64,000 nucleotides of DNA, taken from assembly GCF_001691415.1 (NCBI RefSeq), contig NZ_LRRR01000021.1:16857-80856 (forward strand), given 5' to 3'. This DNA is from Pararhodobacter sp. CCB-MM2 (GTDB taxonomy: Bacteria; Pseudomonadota; Alphaproteobacteria; Rhodobacterales; Rhodobacteraceae). Each line of letters opens with the position of its first letter. Positions within the stretch are counted from its first letter, which is position 1. Both the position numbers and the translations under genes were made by a program. A model generated the notes under the pieces. It saw only the letters and a list, made by a program, of their open reading frames with translations, had not been told where the DNA came from and did no database searches. Shown in pieces: positions 8,784 through 17,317 of this stretch.

Positions 8784-9328
8784 GCCCGCCTGCCATCCTG
8801 TGGGAAGGAAAGCCCGACCCCAGCGTCAGGATACGCGACCTGTTCACGCGGCAGACAGTGATCGGGCTGGCGGGCACGGCCATCTTTGCCGCCGTGTTCT
8901 GGAACATCTGGGGGACCGAATTCCTGCCCGCGCGGATCTTCGCCCTCGTGCTGGCCGGTTTCATGCTGCCGATCCTGCTGTGCTTCGCCTTCTGGGTCGT
9001 CACCAGCGCGATCCAGCGCCGCCAGACGCGGTATCGTCTGACCGATGAGGGCGCTGAGATCATCACCAGCGTTTTCGGCTTCACCAGTACCTCGCTCACG
9101 CCTTGGGACCTGATGAACACTCTCGCGCTGCAGGATGGCGATCCCGGCACCGTCACCCTGCGCCGGGGCTTCGACGACTATCAGATCACACGCTACCTGA
9201 CCGCGCCGCGCTATGGCGCGCGTAAACGCGGCCTCGCGGTGCAGCGCGAATGGAAGTTCGAGCGTATCCCCGACGCCCGCGTCGTCCATCGTTTGATCTC
9301 GCGCGAGCGGATCCGGCACATGAACTGA
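8780..9328 (+). CDS. Tandem paralogue 4: two-helix membrane protein with bacterial-PH-like motifs
   Basis: A 182-residue protein, the shortest copy. The N-terminus goes straight into AILWEGKPDPSVRIRDL, then two membrane helices and TRYRLTDEGAEII. The third Arg of the Y-x-L-T-D-R motif is replaced by Glu here. Its ATG overlaps the preceding stop. About 100 bases separate it from the S49 peptidase gene. Confidence 0.75.
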   Translation: MSPPAILWEGKPDPSVRIRDLFTRQTVIGLAGTAIFAAVFWNIWGTEFLPARIFALVLAGFMLPILLCFAFWVVTSAIQRRQTRYRLTDEGAEIITSVFGFTSTSLTPWDLMNTLALQDGDPGTVTLRRGFDDYQITRYLTAPRYGARKRGLAVQREWKFERIPDARVVHRLISRERIRHMN

Positions 9329-9425
9329 GCCGCCCGCGAAAACGCGACGGAAATCTACGGATTTTTTCCCCGCCCGCAGGGGCCTCGACCTTGCTGCCCC
9401 CCGACCCGGCCCCTACATCGGGGGC

Positions 9426-10235
9426 ATGAAAAACGCCCTTGCCCTGCCCGCCCGGCTTTTCGACCGGTCCCCGCGCGTGAACATCGTCCGCCTGCAGGGC
9501 ATGATCGCCGCCGGCGGTCGTGGCCGCCTGTCCGACGAAAGCACCGCCCCCCTGCTGGAGCGCGCGTTCCGCACCGGCAAGCCCAAGGCGGTGGGGCTGG
9601 TGATCAACTCGCCCGGCGGCTCGCCCGTGCAATCGGCCCTGATCGGTGCACGGATCCGCCGCCTGTCCGACGAGACCAAGGTGCCGGTCCATGCCTTCGT
9701 CGAGGATGCGGCGGCCTCGGGCGGCTATTGGATCGCCTCGGCGGCGGATGACATCTTCTGCGACCCGGCGTCGATCCTGGGGTCGATTGGCGTGATCTCG
9801 GCCAGCTTCGGTCTGCATGAGGCGATCGGTAAACTGGGGATCGAACGCCGCGTGCACACCGCCGGCCGCTCCAAGAGCCAGCTCGACCCGTTCCGCCCGG
9901 AGAACCCCGAAGATATCGAACGCCTCGACAGCCTTCTGGAGCAGATGCACGGCGTTTTCATCGACCATGTGAAGGAACGACGCGGCGCCAAGCTGACCGC
10001 CGAGACCGACCTCTTCGACGGCCGCTTCTGGCTGGGGCGCGAGGCCGTGCGGCTGGGTCTTGCCGATGGCATCGGCCATGCCGTGCCGACGCTGAAGGCG
10101 CGCTACGGCGACAAGCTGCGGTTCCGGGCCTTCGGCCCCCGCAAGCGGCTGCTGTCGCGCTTTGGCCTGTCGTTGGCGCAGGAAGCCGTGAGCGGGGTCG
10201 AGGAAGCGGCCCTTTGGGCGCGGCTGGGCCTTTGA
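9426..10235 (+). CDS. S49-family signal-peptide-peptidase-like serine protease (SohB/SppA type)
   Basis: A 269-residue single-domain S49 peptidase with ClpP-like fold motifs. NSPGGSP (61-67) is the oxyanion segment, DAAASGGYW carries nucleophile Ser98, the GSIGV strand follows and Lys150 (GRSKS) is the expected general base of the Ser-Lys dyad. No clear N-terminal signal anchor is seen, so it may be cytoplasmic or peripheral, cleaving remnant signal peptides or membrane proteins. It is followed four bases later by a small zinc-ribbon protein in the same operon. Confidence 0.88.
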   Translation: MKNALALPARLFDRSPRVNIVRLQGMIAAGGRGRLSDESTAPLLERAFRTGKPKAVGLVINSPGGSPVQSALIGARIRRLSDETKVPVHAFVEDAAASGGYWIASAADDIFCDPASILGSIGVISASFGLHEAIGKLGIERRVHTAGRSKSQLDPFRPENPEDIERLDSLLEQMHGVFIDHVKERRGAKLTAETDLFDGRFWLGREAVRLGLADGIGHAVPTLKARYGDKLRFRAFGPRKRLLSRFGLSLAQEAVSGVEEAALWARLGL

Positions 10236-10239
10236 CGCG

Positions 10240-10440
10240 ATGATCATCCGCGTCGTCGTCCTCTTTCTTCTGTTCATGCTGGTGATGGGCATGGTCCAGA
10301 AAGCCCTGCGCCCCAAGGGCCGGCTTGGCAGTGCGCCCAAGCGCACGGCGCTGGACCGGCTGCGTTGCCCGACCTGCAAGCGCGTGAACTTCTCCAACCA
10401 ACCGACGCCCTGCGAGCGTCCTGACTGCGGAAACCGCTGA
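10240..10440 (+). CDS. Small membrane-anchored zinc-ribbon protein
   Basis: A 66-residue protein with one N-terminal membrane helix (about 3-18) and a basic linker. A four-cysteine knuckle follows: Cys43-x2-Cys46 and Cys58-x4-Cys63, likely binding one zinc on the cytoplasmic side. It starts four bases after the protease and its stop overlaps the antiporter start (TGATG), so the three genes are coupled. Function unknown. Confidence 0.75.
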   Translation: MIIRVVVLFLLFMLVMGMVQKALRPKGRLGSAPKRTALDRLRCPTCKRVNFSNQPTPCERPDCGNR

Positions 10441-11372
10441 TGTTCCTCGATATCGTGATGGTTGTGGCCGGCCTCGTCCTGCTGGTGCTGGCCGGTGATG
10501 CGCTGGTCAAAGGCGCCGTGAACCTGAGCCTGCGACTGGGCGTGCCCGCCCTGATCGTCGGCCTGACCGTGGTCGCCTTCGGCACCTCGGCGCCCGAATT
10601 GCTGGTGTCGGTCGATGCCATCCTCGACGGCGCCCCGGCGCTGGCCTTGGGCAATGTCGTCGGCTCCAACATCGCCAACATCCTGCTGGTGCTGGGCATT
10701 CCCGCGCTGATCGCTGCCGTGCCGGTCTCGCGCAGCCTGATGCATGACTTCGGGATCATGATGGCTGCCAGCGCCCTGTTCATCGCCCTCGCCTGGCTGG
10801 GACCGATCACCTGGTGGCACGGCCTGATCCTGCTGGCGGGCCTCGGTGCCATGCTCTGGAACAGCTATGCCCGCGCTCAGGCGCACCGCAAATCCGACGA
10901 GGCCGAGCTGGAAGGCGCCGAAGACGGCATCTCGGGCGTTAGGATCGGCCTGTACCTGCTGGGCGGCATCATCGGCCTGCCCCTGGGCGCCAACCTGCTG
11001 GTGCAGGGTGCTACGGATATCGCGCTGGTCTTGGGCGTGTCCGAGGCGGTGATCGGCCTGACGCTGGTCGCCGTCGGCACCTCGCTGCCGGAACTCGCCA
11101 CCACCGTCGCCGCCGCCCTCCGCCGCGAGGCCGGTGTGGCCATGGGCAACGTCATCGGCTCGAACATCTTCAACCTGCTGGGCATCATCGGCATCGCCTC
11201 GCTGGTCGGGCCGATCCCGGTCCCCGAGACGATGCTGCACCTCGACCTGTGGCTGATGCTGGGCGCCTCGGCGCTGCTGGGCCTGTTCGTGGCGACCGGG
11301 CGCAGCATCGGCAAAGTTTCGGGGGTGATCCTGATCCTCGCCTATGTCGTATATGTCGTGCAGATGTTCTGA
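10440..11372 (+). CDS. Calcium/sodium antiporter, CaCA family (YrbG-like)
   Basis: A 310-residue integral membrane protein with about ten helices and the two inverted alpha repeats of cation/Ca2+ exchangers. Repeat 1 has AFGTSAPELLVS and GNVVGSNIANI; repeat 2 has AVGTSLPELATT and GNVIGSNIFNL. The acidic residues in the two PEL motifs bind the cation. An acidic loop (about 148-165) separates the halves. Its TGATG start overlap with the zinc-ribbon gene indicates coupling. Transported ion (Ca2+/Na+ or H+) is inferred from the family. Confidence 0.92.
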   Translation: MFLDIVMVVAGLVLLVLAGDALVKGAVNLSLRLGVPALIVGLTVVAFGTSAPELLVSVDAILDGAPALALGNVVGSNIANILLVLGIPALIAAVPVSRSLMHDFGIMMAASALFIALAWLGPITWWHGLILLAGLGAMLWNSYARAQAHRKSDEAELEGAEDGISGVRIGLYLLGGIIGLPLGANLLVQGATDIALVLGVSEAVIGLTLVAVGTSLPELATTVAAALRREAGVAMGNVIGSNIFNLLGIIGIASLVGPIPVPETMLHLDLWLMLGASALLGLFVATGRSIGKVSGVILILAYVVYVVQMF

Positions 11373-11381
11373 GGGATTGGC

Positions 11382-12164
11382 ATGAGCGGCAAGGCACTGA
11401 TTACCGGCGCGGGTCAACGACTGGGCGCAGCGATGGCCCTTTATCTCGCCGCTCGCGGCTGGGACGTGGCGCTGCATTACGCAAGCTCCGCCGACGGGGC
11501 CGAGGCCACCGCCGCCGAATGCCGGGCGCTTGGCGTGACGGCGGTGACCTTGCAAGCCGACCTGCTGATCGAGGCACAGACCGAGGCCCTGCTGCCCGCC
11601 GCAGCCGAGGCCTTGGGCGGCCCGCTGACGCTGCTGATCAACAACGCCTCGATTTTTGAGTACGACAGCCTGCACAGCGCGACCCGGGCGAAATGGGACC
11701 GGCACATGGACTCGAACCTGCGCGCGCCCTTCGTGCTGACGCAGGCCTTCGCCGCCCAATGTCCCAAGGCAAAGCCCGATGCGCGTGGCGAGCCCGTCGC
11801 CGCCGGTCTGGTGGTCAACATGGTCGACCAGCGCGTGCTGAAGCCGACGCCCGAGTTCATGACCTACACGCTGGCGAAGATGGGCCTCTGGGCGCTGACA
11901 CGCACCGCGGCGCAGGCCTTGGCCCCGGATATCCGCGTCAATGCCATCGGCCCCGGCCCGACCCTGAAGGGCGCCCGCCAAAGCGAGGATCACTTCACCC
12001 GCCAGCGCGCCAATACCGTGCTTGAGCGCGGCTCGGACCCTGAGGATATCACCGCGGCGCTGGGATACCTGCTGGATGCGAAGGCGGTGACCGGTCAGCT
12101 ACTCTGTGTGGATGGCGGTCAGCACCTTGGGTGGAAAACCCCCGATATTCTGGGTGTGGAATAA
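11382..12164 (+). CDS. SDR oxidoreductase of the pteridine-reductase/FolM type
   Basis: A 260-residue SDR with the catalytic set intact. The cofactor loop TGAGQRLG has an Arg where classical SDRs have Gly; T-G-x-x-x-R-x-G is typical of NADPH-dependent pteridine reductases (PTR1/FolM). NNASIFE follows, and the catalytic pair is in YTLAK. FolM reduces dihydromonapterin or dihydrofolate; that substrate is inferred. It lies nine bases after the antiporter gene and is the last gene before a long structured intergenic region. Confidence 0.85.
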   Translation: MSGKALITGAGQRLGAAMALYLAARGWDVALHYASSADGAEATAAECRALGVTAVTLQADLLIEAQTEALLPAAAEALGGPLTLLINNASIFEYDSLHSATRAKWDRHMDSNLRAPFVLTQAFAAQCPKAKPDARGEPVAAGLVVNMVDQRVLKPTPEFMTYTLAKMGLWALTRTAAQALAPDIRVNAIGPGPTLKGARQSEDHFTRQRANTVLERGSDPEDITAALGYLLDAKAVTGQLLCVDGGQHLGWKTPDILGVE

Positions 12165-12247
12165 CCCTTTTGGCTAACCCTGCGGCAGGTTGTCCACTGT
12201 GCCGCAGCGCGTCACAATCCTGTTAAGAAAATCATAAGTATTTCAGT

Positions 12248-12344
12248 CCCTTGCTGCGACTGCAAAATCTTTTCCTTGAAAAACAAGGGGTTGATTTTCC
12301 GCCTAAAAATTAGGCAGCTCACAGAAAAGGCTTTGCAGCAAGGG
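12248..12344. repeat. Nested inverted-repeat element (~97 bp) between SDR and uvrC
   Basis: The outer arms CCCTTGCTGC (12248-12257) and GCAGCAAGGG (12335-12344) are perfectly complementary. The pairing continues inward, with one small bulge, through CTTTTC/GAAAAG. Inside are two further perfect hairpins: CCTTG-AAAAA-CAAGG (12274-12288) and GCCTAA-AAA-TTAGGC (12301-12315). The block is AT-rich against a GC-rich chromosome. It could be a structured RNA, a 5' leader of uvrC or a DNA-level element. No terminator T run follows it. Confidence 0.6.
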
Positions 12345-12377
12345 GATTCCGATCAGGCTCACAGCGCCTCCACAGAC

Positions 12378-12386
12378 TTATCCACA
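12378..12386 (+). promoter_or_regulatory. Perfect DnaA box (TTATCCACA)
   Basis: This is an exact match to the strong R1-type DnaA box, about 100 bases before uvrC and next to the nested-hairpin element. A weaker TTGTCCACT is at 12190-12198. TCCACAGA is directly repeated at 12369 and 12381. One perfect box alone does not make an origin; DnaA-dependent transcription control is equally possible. Confidence 0.5.
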
Positions 12387-12487
12387 GAAACCGTGGACAG
12401 CTTTGCCCTTGTACTCACCCGCGCTACAGTGCAGCGCAACCGCAGAATCAGCCCCCCGATCACGCCCGTGATCCTGCCAGCCCGACC

Positions 12488-14389
12488 ATGAGCGACACGC
12501 CCGACCTGCCCCCTCTGACGCCCGCCGACGATGCCAAGGCAACTGACGGCCCGCAGCTGACCGGCCACGCGCTGATTGCCAGCTACGTGCGCACGCTCGA
12601 CGGCTCTCCGGGCGTCTACCGGATGCTCGATGCCGAGGCGCGGGTGCTCTATGTCGGCAAGGCGCGCAACCTCAAGGCGCGGGTGTCGAACTATGCCCGG
12701 CCCTCGGGGCATAACGGGCGCATCGCGCGGATGATCTCGGAAACGCGCTCGATGATGTTCCTCACCACGAGGACCGAAACCGAGGCGCTGCTTCTGGAGC
12801 AGAACCTGATCAAGCAGCTGAAGCCCGTCTACAACGTGCTGCTGCGCGACGATAAAAGCTTCCCGAACATCCTGATCGCCAAGAACCACGCCTATCCGCA
12901 GATCCGCAAGCATCGCGGCAAGCGGACAACCAAGGGCAGCTATTTCGGCCCCTTCGCCAGCGGGTCGGCGGTGAACCGGACGCTGAACCAGTTGCAGAAG
13001 GTGTTCCTGCTGCGGTCTTGTGCGGACAGCGTGTACAACAACCGCAGCCGCCCCTGCCTTCTGTATCAGATCAAGCGTTGCTCGGGCCCCTGCGTGAACC
13101 TGATCACGCCCGAGGCTTACGGCGACCTCGTGTCCGATGCCGAGCAGTTCCTGTCGGGCAAGACCTCGAACATCCAGACCGAGTTGGCCGCGCAGATGCA
13201 GCAGGCCTCGGACGACATGGAATTCGAGCGCGCCGCCGCCTTGCGGGACCGCATCCGCGCCCTGACCGCCGTGCAGCAGTCGCAGGGCATCAACCCGCGC
13301 GGGGTCGAGGAGGCCGATGTCGTAGCGCTCCATCTAGAGAAGGGGCAGGCCTGTGTGCAGGTCTTCTTCATCCGGGCGAACCAAAGCTGGGGCAACGCCG
13401 ACTTCTACCCCCGCACCGGCGCCGGCGCCGAGGAACCCGAAATCCTCGAAGCCTTCCTCGCCCAGTTCTATGACGGCAAACCGCCGCCCCGACAGATCTT
13501 GCTCTCGCATCCGATCGACAACGAGGACCTGATCCACGAACTGCTCTCGGCCCGCGCCGGGCGCAACGTGGCGCTTGCGGTGCCAAAGCGCGGTGAGAAG
13601 GCCGAGCTGGTGGAAAACGCGCTCAGAAACGCGCGCGAGAGCCTCGGGCGGAAGATGTCCGAGAGCGCCGCGCAATCGCGCCTGCTCACCGGGCTGGCCG
13701 AGGCCTTCGGGCTGGATGACGTGCCGCAACGGATCGAGATCTACGACAACTCGCATATTCAGGGCGCGCATTCGGTGGGTGCGATGGTGGTCGCGGGGCC
13801 GGACGGCTGGATCAAGAACCAGTACCGCAAGTTCAACATCAAGACCGCGCCCGGCGACGATTTCGGCATGATGAAAGAGGTGCTGACACGCCGCTTCGAA
13901 CGTCTGTTGAAAGAGGACCCCGCCCGTGCGACGCCCGCCTGGCCGGACCTGCTGCTCATCGACGGCGGCGCGCCTCAGGTGACCGCGGTGGGCGAGGTTC
14001 TGGCGGAACTCGGCATCGACGATGTGCCCTTCGTCGGCGTGGCGAAGGGGGTGGAGCGTGACCTCGGCCGCGAGGAATTCCACATCCCCGGCGAGAACCC
14101 GTTCGCGTTGAAGCACAACGACCCGGTGCTCTATTTCATCCAGCGCCTGCGCGACGAGGCTCACCGCTTCGCCATCGGCACCCACCGTGCCGCCCGCGCG
14201 AAGGCGACGACCAAGACGCCGCTGGACGAGGTTCCCGGCATCGGCGCCGCGCGCAAACGGGCGCTGTTGCAGCATTTCGGCTCGGCCAAGGCCGTGACGC
14301 GCGCCGGCCTGTCGGATCTGATGGCCGTGGACGGAATTTCGCAGGCGATGGCGGAAACCGTCTACAATTATTTCCATACGGGCGAATAG
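12488..14389 (+). CDS. uvrC: Excinuclease ABC subunit C
   Basis: A 633-residue UvrC, the dual-incision nuclease of nucleotide excision repair. The N-terminal GIY-YIG domain (GVYRMLD…VLYVGKARNLKARV, about 40-65) makes the 3' cut. A UVR domain that contacts UvrB lies near 230-255 (DDMEFERAAALRDRI). The RNase-H-like domain with IYDNSHIQG near 420 makes the 5' cut. The C-terminus has a helix-hairpin-helix pair (VPGIGAARKRALLQHF…VDGISQAMA). Length is normal. No LexA box is visible upstream; the upstream region instead carries the DnaA box and nested hairpins. Confidence 0.97.
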   Translation: MSDTPDLPPLTPADDAKATDGPQLTGHALIASYVRTLDGSPGVYRMLDAEARVLYVGKARNLKARVSNYARPSGHNGRIARMISETRSMMFLTTRTETEALLLEQNLIKQLKPVYNVLLRDDKSFPNILIAKNHAYPQIRKHRGKRTTKGSYFGPFASGSAVNRTLNQLQKVFLLRSCADSVYNNRSRPCLLYQIKRCSGPCVNLITPEAYGDLVSDAEQFLSGKTSNIQTELAAQMQQASDDMEFERAAALRDRIRALTAVQQSQGINPRGVEEADVVALHLEKGQACVQVFFIRANQSWGNADFYPRTGAGAEEPEILEAFLAQFYDGKPPPRQILLSHPIDNEDLIHELLSARAGRNVALAVPKRGEKAELVENALRNARESLGRKMSESAAQSRLLTGLAEAFGLDDVPQRIEIYDNSHIQGAHSVGAMVVAGPDGWIKNQYRKFNIKTAPGDDFGMMKEVLTRRFERLLKEDPARATPAWPDLLLIDGGAPQVTAVGEVLAELGIDDVPFVGVAKGVERDLGREEFHIPGENPFALKHNDPVLYFIQRLRDEAHRFAIGTHRAARAKATTKTPLDEVPGIGAARKRALLQHFGSAKAVTRAGLSDLMAVDGISQAMAETVYNYFHTGE

Positions 14390-14476
14390 AAGGGTCGGAA
14401 CCGGGGCCGATAGTAACCTTGCAGAAAGGTTCTGTGCGCAGATTGAGGGGCAAATCTTGCACAGGCAACGAAGGTC

Positions 14477-15895
14477 ATGACCCAGGTGTCCCAAACGAAT
14501 TCCTACGCCAACGCCCCGCGCGATGCGGGGCAGGAAGTGCCTTTCGACCTGCGCGAACTGATTTACTCGCGCACCGATGATCGGGGCGTCATTCAGGCCG
14601 CGAACGATGTCTTCGGGCGTCTCGCGGGCTATTCCTTCCGGGAATTCATCGGCGCGCCGCACAAGCTGATCCGCCATGCGGACATGCCCAAGGGCTTCTT
14701 CCACATCTTCTGGCAGTACCTGAAGGCCGGTGAGCCCGCCGTGGGCTATGTGAAAAACCGCTCGAAGGACGGGCGCTACTATTGGGTTCTGGCCGCTGCC
14801 ATCCCCTGTGACGGTGGCTATTTCTCCGTCCGGATGAAGCCGAATTCGAACCTGTTCCACACGATCCGCGCGGAATACGCCAATCTTCGCCGCCGTGAGG
14901 AGAAGGAAGATCTCTCGGCCGAAGCCTCGGCGGAAATCCTGCTTGAGCGGCTGAATGAGCTGGGCTTCTATTCCTATCCGGAATTCATGTCTCAGGCCCT
15001 GCAGGAAGAATCGGCGGCGCGCGACGCCGGCCTCGGTCGCCCGGCCGACAAGGTCGCCGCGCATCTGACCGGGCTGGTCACCGCGCTGACCGATGCGCTG
15101 AAGGAACAGACCCGCCTCGTCGGCCTGTTCGACAGCTTGAAACTGCTGCCGGTGAACATGCGCCTGATCGCCGCAAGGTTGGAGCCGCAGGGCGGCCCGA
15201 TCAGCCAGATCTCGATGAACTACAAGACGTCGTTCGACAATATCTCGGAACGGCTGACCAAGTTCGTCACCGGCGAGGCGAATATCTGCGGTCGCATGGA
15301 TACCGCCGTGCGCCGCGGCCTGATCCTGACCAATTGCGCCCGGCTGCACCTTGAGATGTCGAGCCATATCCGCCGCCCCGAGAGTGGCACAGAAGGATCG
15401 GAACGACGCAAGGAACATCTGATCGTCGAGAAACTTGGCAGCGACAGCCAGAAGCGCGTGCAGGCGTCCCTCGCTGATGCGGCGAACCTCGCCGCGTCGC
15501 TGATTGCCGCCGCGTTCGAGATCCGGCGTCTGGTGCTGGGCCTGGACACGATCCGCATCCTCGGCCGAGTAGAAAGCCGGCGCGACCATGTCTTCGAAGC
15601 CGCCTGTTCGGCCACGCTGGACCAGATCGACTCGGTTCAGGCCGAGATTTCGGAAAGCCTGCAGAGCCTCTCCAACCTCGCCGTGCAGATCCAGACCAGC
15701 CTGTCGATGATCAACGCCACCCGCGCCAAGGCGGAAAGCGCGCAGGCCGCCCAAGCGGCGGCCGAAGCCGAAGCGGCGGGCGACGACGGCATCGAGCACG
15801 GCTTCATGTCCGGCGATCCGTCCGATGCGGCAGACATGGGGCTTTCCGCCGAGAATGACATCAGCGACGGTGCGCCACGCTACGCGGCCGAATAG
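14477..15895 (+). CDS. Aer-like PAS-domain sensor without a chemoreceptor signalling domain
   Basis: A 472-residue soluble protein. The N-terminal PAS domain (about 30-135) has Aer-type hallmarks: LIRHADMPKGFF, a W-x-x-L-K-A-G segment, VKNRSKDGRYYWV and a final FSVR strand. In Aer this domain binds FAD and senses redox state. The remaining ~330 residues are predicted helical, Ala-rich toward the C-terminus, with no membrane segment, no HAMP and no MCP hairpin that I can recognise. It sits between uvrC and pgsA. The partner that reads its signal is unknown. Confidence 0.8.
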   Translation: MTQVSQTNSYANAPRDAGQEVPFDLRELIYSRTDDRGVIQAANDVFGRLAGYSFREFIGAPHKLIRHADMPKGFFHIFWQYLKAGEPAVGYVKNRSKDGRYYWVLAAAIPCDGGYFSVRMKPNSNLFHTIRAEYANLRRREEKEDLSAEASAEILLERLNELGFYSYPEFMSQALQEESAARDAGLGRPADKVAAHLTGLVTALTDALKEQTRLVGLFDSLKLLPVNMRLIAARLEPQGGPISQISMNYKTSFDNISERLTKFVTGEANICGRMDTAVRRGLILTNCARLHLEMSSHIRRPESGTEGSERRKEHLIVEKLGSDSQKRVQASLADAANLAASLIAAAFEIRRLVLGLDTIRILGRVESRRDHVFEAACSATLDQIDSVQAEISESLQSLSNLAVQIQTSLSMINATRAKAESAQAAQAAAEAEAAGDDGIEHGFMSGDPSDAADMGLSAENDISDGAPRYAAE

Positions 15896-15936
15896 CCCTC
15901 TTTTCCCGGCGCAGCGCATGGGCTACGAACAATCCC

Positions 15937-16605
15937 ATGCGCTGGACCATCCCCAATACGCTGACCTTCCTCCGCCTGATCGCCGCCCCCGGCGTGGCGG
16001 TGATGTTCCTCTATTTCGCCAGGCCCTGGGCGGATTGGCTGGCGCTGATCCTGTTCCTCGGCGCGGCGATCACCGATTACTTCGACGGCTACCTCGCGCG
16101 CCTCTGGCGGCAGGAGAGCCGCATGGGCGCGATGCTGGACCCGATCGCCGACAAGGCGATGGTGGTGATCGCGCTTCTGGTCATCACCGGCTATTCCGGC
16201 ATGGACCCCTGGCTCATCCTGCCCGCGACGGTCATCCTGTTCCGTGAGGTCTTCGTGTCAGGCCTGCGGGAATACCTCGGCAACACGTCGCGCCTCTTGG
16301 CGGTGACGAAGCTCGCCAAGTGGAAGACCACGGCGCAGATGGTGGCGATCTCCACCTTGTTTGCCGCTCTGGGTCTGGAATACGTCCGTGAGCAGGCGCT
16401 GGCGTCGAATGCCGCCGTCATCACCGAGATGGCCGATGCGGGCATCGACGCGGAGATCAACGTGCTCTCGCTGGCCAATGTCAGCGGCGAGGTGGTCTGG
16501 GCCATCGGCCTTGCGCTGATCTGGATCGCCGCGATCCTGACCGCGATCACCGGGTTGGACTACCTGCGCAAGGCCCTGCCCCATCTGAAGGATTCGGGCG
16601 AATGA
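15937..16605 (+). CDS. pgsA: CDP-diacylglycerol-glycerol-3-phosphate 3-phosphatidyltransferase
   Basis: A 222-residue polytopic enzyme making phosphatidylglycerol phosphate from CDP-diacylglycerol. The CDP-alcohol phosphotransferase signature D-x2-D-G-x2-A-R-x8-G-x3-D-x3-D is intact (DYFDGYLAR … MGAMLDPIADK, about 48-70). Membrane helices surround it. A roughly 35-residue non-membrane insertion near 150-180 precedes the last helices. The stop overlaps the moaD start (ATGA). Confidence 0.95.
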   Translation: MRWTIPNTLTFLRLIAAPGVAVMFLYFARPWADWLALILFLGAAITDYFDGYLARLWRQESRMGAMLDPIADKAMVVIALLVITGYSGMDPWLILPATVILFREVFVSGLREYLGNTSRLLAVTKLAKWKTTAQMVAISTLFAALGLEYVREQALASNAAVITEMADAGIDAEINVLSLANVSGEVVWAIGLALIWIAAILTAITGLDYLRKALPHLKDSGE

Positions 16606-16853
16606 GCGTGACAATCCTGTATTTCGCCTGGCTGCGGGAGCGCATCGGTCTGCCGCGCGAGACGGTCGAGACCTCGGCCACCACGGTCACCGAGCTGGTC
16701 GAGGAACTGCGCACGCGAGAGGAGCGCTACGCCTTGGCGTTCTCGGACCTGAAAGCCGTGCGGGTCGCCTTGGATCAGGAGCTGTCCGACTTCGACGCGC
16801 CGCTGGCCGGGGTGCGGGAAGTCGCCTTCTTCCCGCCGATGACCGGGGGCTGA
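16602..16853 (+). CDS. moaD: Molybdopterin synthase sulfur-carrier subunit
   Basis: An 83-residue ubiquitin-like protein ending in Gly-Gly, the site that is thiocarboxylated to carry sulfur to precursor Z. The beta-grasp start VTILYFAWLRERIG is characteristic. It overlaps pgsA by four bases and precedes moaE by four bases, so synthesis of both synthase subunits is coupled. Confidence 0.95.
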   Translation: MSVTILYFAWLRERIGLPRETVETSATTVTELVEELRTREERYALAFSDLKAVRVALDQELSDFDAPLAGVREVAFFPPMTGG

Positions 16854-16857
16854 GCCC

Positions 16858-17298
16858 ATGGCCATCCGCGTCCAAGCCGAGCCCTTCGATTACGGCGCCG
16901 AATGCAATGCCTTCGCCCAACGGGTCGACGGGGCCGGCGCGGTCGTCACCTTCTGCGGGATCGTGCGCGACAACGAGGGCCGTCTGCAGGGCATGGAGAT
17001 CGAGCATTATCCCGGCATGACCGAACGCGCCCTCTCAGCCATCGAGGACGAGGCCCGTCAGCGCTGGTCCTTGGCCGACGCGCTGATCGTGCATCGTTTC
17101 GGGCCGCTGGCGCCGGGTGAGATGATCATGATGGTCGCCACGGCCTCGCGCCATCGGGCCGATGCCTTCGCCGCGGCGGAATTCCTGATGGATTACCTGA
17201 AGTCGCGCGCGCCGTTTTGGAAGAAGGAGCACTCGGCCGACGGCGAAAGCTGGGTCGAGGCCCGCGATGTCGATGAAGAGGCGCTGAAGCGCTGGTAA
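16858..17298 (+). CDS. moaE: Molybdopterin synthase catalytic subunit
   Basis: A 146-residue MoaE that converts precursor Z to molybdopterin with thiocarboxylated MoaD. The GAVVTFCGIVRD strand, the HRFGPLAPGE segment and the C-terminal K-x-R-A-P-F-W-K-K-E motif with the catalytic lysines are present. It ends the uvrC-PAS-pgsA-moaD-moaE run. Confidence 0.95.
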   Translation: MAIRVQAEPFDYGAECNAFAQRVDGAGAVVTFCGIVRDNEGRLQGMEIEHYPGMTERALSAIEDEARQRWSLADALIVHRFGPLAPGEMIMMVATASRHRADAFAAAEFLMDYLKSRAPFWKKEHSADGESWVEARDVDEEALKRW

Positions 17299-17317
17299 AC
17301 GTCTGGGCGCGGCGGGC

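Noticed and set aside
9186..11993. 935-codon open frame on the minus strand
   Set aside because: Runs antisense through the S49 peptidase, zinc-ribbon, antiporter and SDR genes, all with clear motifs; high GC keeps antisense frames open.
12165..12487. Calling the DnaA-box gap the chromosomal origin
   Set aside because: Only one perfect box, no parA/dnaA/hemE-type neighbours, and skew cannot be computed from one window.
13334..15919. 861-codon open frame on the minus strand
   Set aside because: Antisense to uvrC and the PAS gene; composition is His/Arg/Gln-rich nonsense without domains.
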